Assembly: GCF_014863405.1 (NCBI RefSeq)
Contig: NZ_JACZZA010000002.1
Coordinates: 434,001 to 498,000 of the forward strand
DNA: 64,000 nt
Direction: 5' to 3'
From: Dyella acidiphila
GTDB lineage: Bacteria; Pseudomonadota; Gammaproteobacteria; Xanthomonadales; Rhodanobacteraceae
Each line of letters opens with the position of its first letter. Within the stretch, counting starts at the first letter, position 1. Position numbers and translations under genes: made by a program. Below the pieces are notes generated by a model. That model ran no database searches and was not told the origin of the DNA. It saw only the letters and a program-made list of their open reading frames with translations. Below, piece by piece: positions 62,841 to 64,000 of this stretch.

Positions 62841-63974
62841 ATGGTCGCCCTCGCCCGCAAAACCCTGGTCCACGAATGGCGCCGCTTTCTGCCGGCGATC
62901 CTGGCCGTGGGCTTCGCCAGCCTGCTGCAACTGCTGCAGGCCGCACTGGTGCTGGGCATCTTCGGCAGCGCCAGCGTCTACATCACCGGTTCGTCCGCCG
63001 ACTTGTGGGCTGGCTATCCGGGCACGCAAAGCGTGAACCTCGGCCGCCCGATCAGCGAAGACGTGGCGATGCGTCTGCGCATGGATCCGGATGTCACCAA
63101 GGTGGAACCGTTCCGCTGGGTGGATGCGGACTGGCGCGGACCGCGCGATACCGGCGGCGTGTCGGTATTCGTGTCCGGCATCGACACCAGCTCCGACGCC
63201 ATGATGTTTTCCAAGGCGCTGGCCCCTGCCCTGCGCGCGCGCCTGAACGAGCCCGGCGCAGTGATTGTGGACAAGGCGGATCTGGACAGCCTCGGCGTGA
63301 ACATCGGCGACACCGCCGCCATCAACGGCCAGCGCGTGCGCGTGGTCGGTGTCAGCAGCGGCCTGCGCGCGCTGGGCGGCGTGAATATCGTTTCCTCGCT
63401 GGAAACCGCGCGCGTGCTGGACGTGGCACCCGAAGATGCCGGCATGATGACCTACTTCGTGGCCAAGCTGCGCGATCCGCACAAGGCGCGGCAGATTGCC
63501 CGGCGCCTGAGTGGCTCCAACACCTTCGGCCCCTACACCGTCTGGACGGCCAAAGCCTTTGCGCGCCGTTCCCAGCTTTACTGGATGCTCGATACCGGCG
63601 CCGGTGCCGGCGTGCTGTTCCTGGCCGGCATCGTGTTTCTGGTCGGCGCAGTAATCACCAGCCAGACGCTGATCGCCGCCGTGATCGGCTCGATCCGCGA
63701 ATACGCCACCTTGAACGCACTGGGCGTAGGCCGCGGTGCGCTACGCAAGGTGATCATGGAACAGGCCTTCTGGGTCGGGCTGCTGGGCATCGTATGCAGC
63801 ATCGTGATCGGCATCGTGCTGCTGATCATCGCGCGCAACCGCAGCGTGCCGATGGAAATGCATCCGCTCACCGCCGGCGCCTGCCTGGCGCTGAGCATGG
63901 CGTTGGCGATCGTGTCCGGCCTGGCCGCCATGCGCAGTCTGCGGCGTGCCGATCCGGCGAGCTTGTTGAGGTAA
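62841..63974 (+). CDS. FtsX-like ABC transporter permease, DevC/MacB type
   Basis: 377 aa from ATG 62841, with AAGGAG upstream; the frame extends earlier into a repeat. N-terminal helix RFLPAILAVGFASLLQLLQAALVLG, a periplasmic MacB-like domain (about 45-260: SVYITGSSADLWAGYPGTQSV, GVSVFVSGIDTSSDAMMFS), and three C-terminal helices (GVLFLAGIVFLVGAVITS; GLLGIVCSIVIGIVLLII; GACLALSMALAIVSGLA) ending RRADPASLLR, typical FtsX. Inner-membrane part of a tripartite export system. Confidence 0.92.
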   Translation: MVALARKTLVHEWRRFLPAILAVGFASLLQLLQAALVLGIFGSASVYITGSSADLWAGYPGTQSVNLGRPISEDVAMRLRMDPDVTKVEPFRWVDADWRGPRDTGGVSVFVSGIDTSSDAMMFSKALAPALRARLNEPGAVIVDKADLDSLGVNIGDTAAINGQRVRVVGVSSGLRALGGVNIVSSLETARVLDVAPEDAGMMTYFVAKLRDPHKARQIARRLSGSNTFGPYTVWTAKAFARRSQLYWMLDTGAGAGVLFLAGIVFLVGAVITSQTLIAAVIGSIREYATLNALGVGRGALRKVIMEQAFWVGLLGIVCSIVIGIVLLIIARNRSVPMEMHPLTAGACLALSMALAIVSGLAAMRSLRRADPASLLR

Positions 63975-63976
63975 GC

Positions 63977-64000
63977 ATGGCAGCCACCTCGACCAACCCG
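63977..64000 (+). CDS. Start of next gene, probably an ABC ATPase
   Basis: ATG two bases after the permease stop, reading MAATSTNP before the window ends. Position suggests the ATP-binding subunit or a membrane-fusion protein; not identifiable from eight codons. Confidence 0.45.

Overview
This window looks like chromosomal DNA of a Rhodanobacteraceae-type gammaproteobacterium (Dyella, Rhodanobacter or Frateuria-like). That is inferred from the high G+C content, the gene set (LptE/HolA/NadD/RsfS/RlmH/Maf housekeeping block, a Xanthomonas-like minor pilin cluster, RapA, PqiAB, Fiu/PKHD hydroxylase), and the dense REP-type intergenic palindromes typical of Xanthomonadales. I saw no rRNA, tRNA, CRISPR array, prophage or plasmid origin.

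Layout. 1-14 kb: the minus-strand block leuS-lptE-holA-nadD ... rsfS-rlmH ... maf. It is interrupted twice, by an Lrp/alanine dehydrogenase/methyltransferase/acetyltransferase block (672-3966) and by a stress module (4983-8844). The stress module holds an ECF sigma factor with its NrsF (DUF1109) anti-sigma, divergent from dipZ and a Tat-exported MsrB. 14-17.7 kb: lipid-transport operon pqiA-pqiA-pqiB-pqiC. 17.8-21.8 kb: thioredoxin-TPR protein, DUF4442, DUF502 and an M14 peptidase. 21.9-27.8 kb: Tat-exported multicopper oxidase, secreted phosphoesterase and M13 peptidase. 28-31.2 kb: siderophore receptor with a Fur-like promoter region and structured leader, plus a PKHD hydroxylase. 31.5-38.4 kb: type IV pilus minor pilin operon fimT-pilVWX-pilY1-pilE. 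38.5-47 kb: rapA, an amino acid permease, a rhomboid protease, an NlpC/P60 hydrolase, a YggS-type PLP protein and an M20 dipeptidase. 47.3-50 kb: ComEA, SET protein, GNAT, HutD and a REP-associated transposase flanked by its repeats. 50-55.6 kb: membrane protein/M1 peptidase pair and a two-component system. 55.8-61 kb: YadA-type adhesin, two related non-coding hairpin modules, a class III aminotransferase and an MtnX-like phosphatase. 61.1-64 kb: start of an outer-membrane factor/ABC permease efflux locus that runs off the window.

The strongest discovery-type signal is the sigma/NrsF-dipZ-msrB module. Its 236-bp divergent intergenic region carries two back-to-back copies of GTAACC-N16-CGAA, one facing each operon. 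I recall this motif as that of Caulobacter SigF. This suggests an autoregulated circuit for periplasmic methionine-sulfoxide repair in which DipZ supplies electrons to an exported MsrB. Next in interest are the duplicated structured RNA-like modules upstream of yadA, the RAYT transposase with eight copies of its composite REP palindromes, the multibranched leader of the siderophore receptor, and a PilY1 whose N-terminus looks lectin-like rather than vWA-like.
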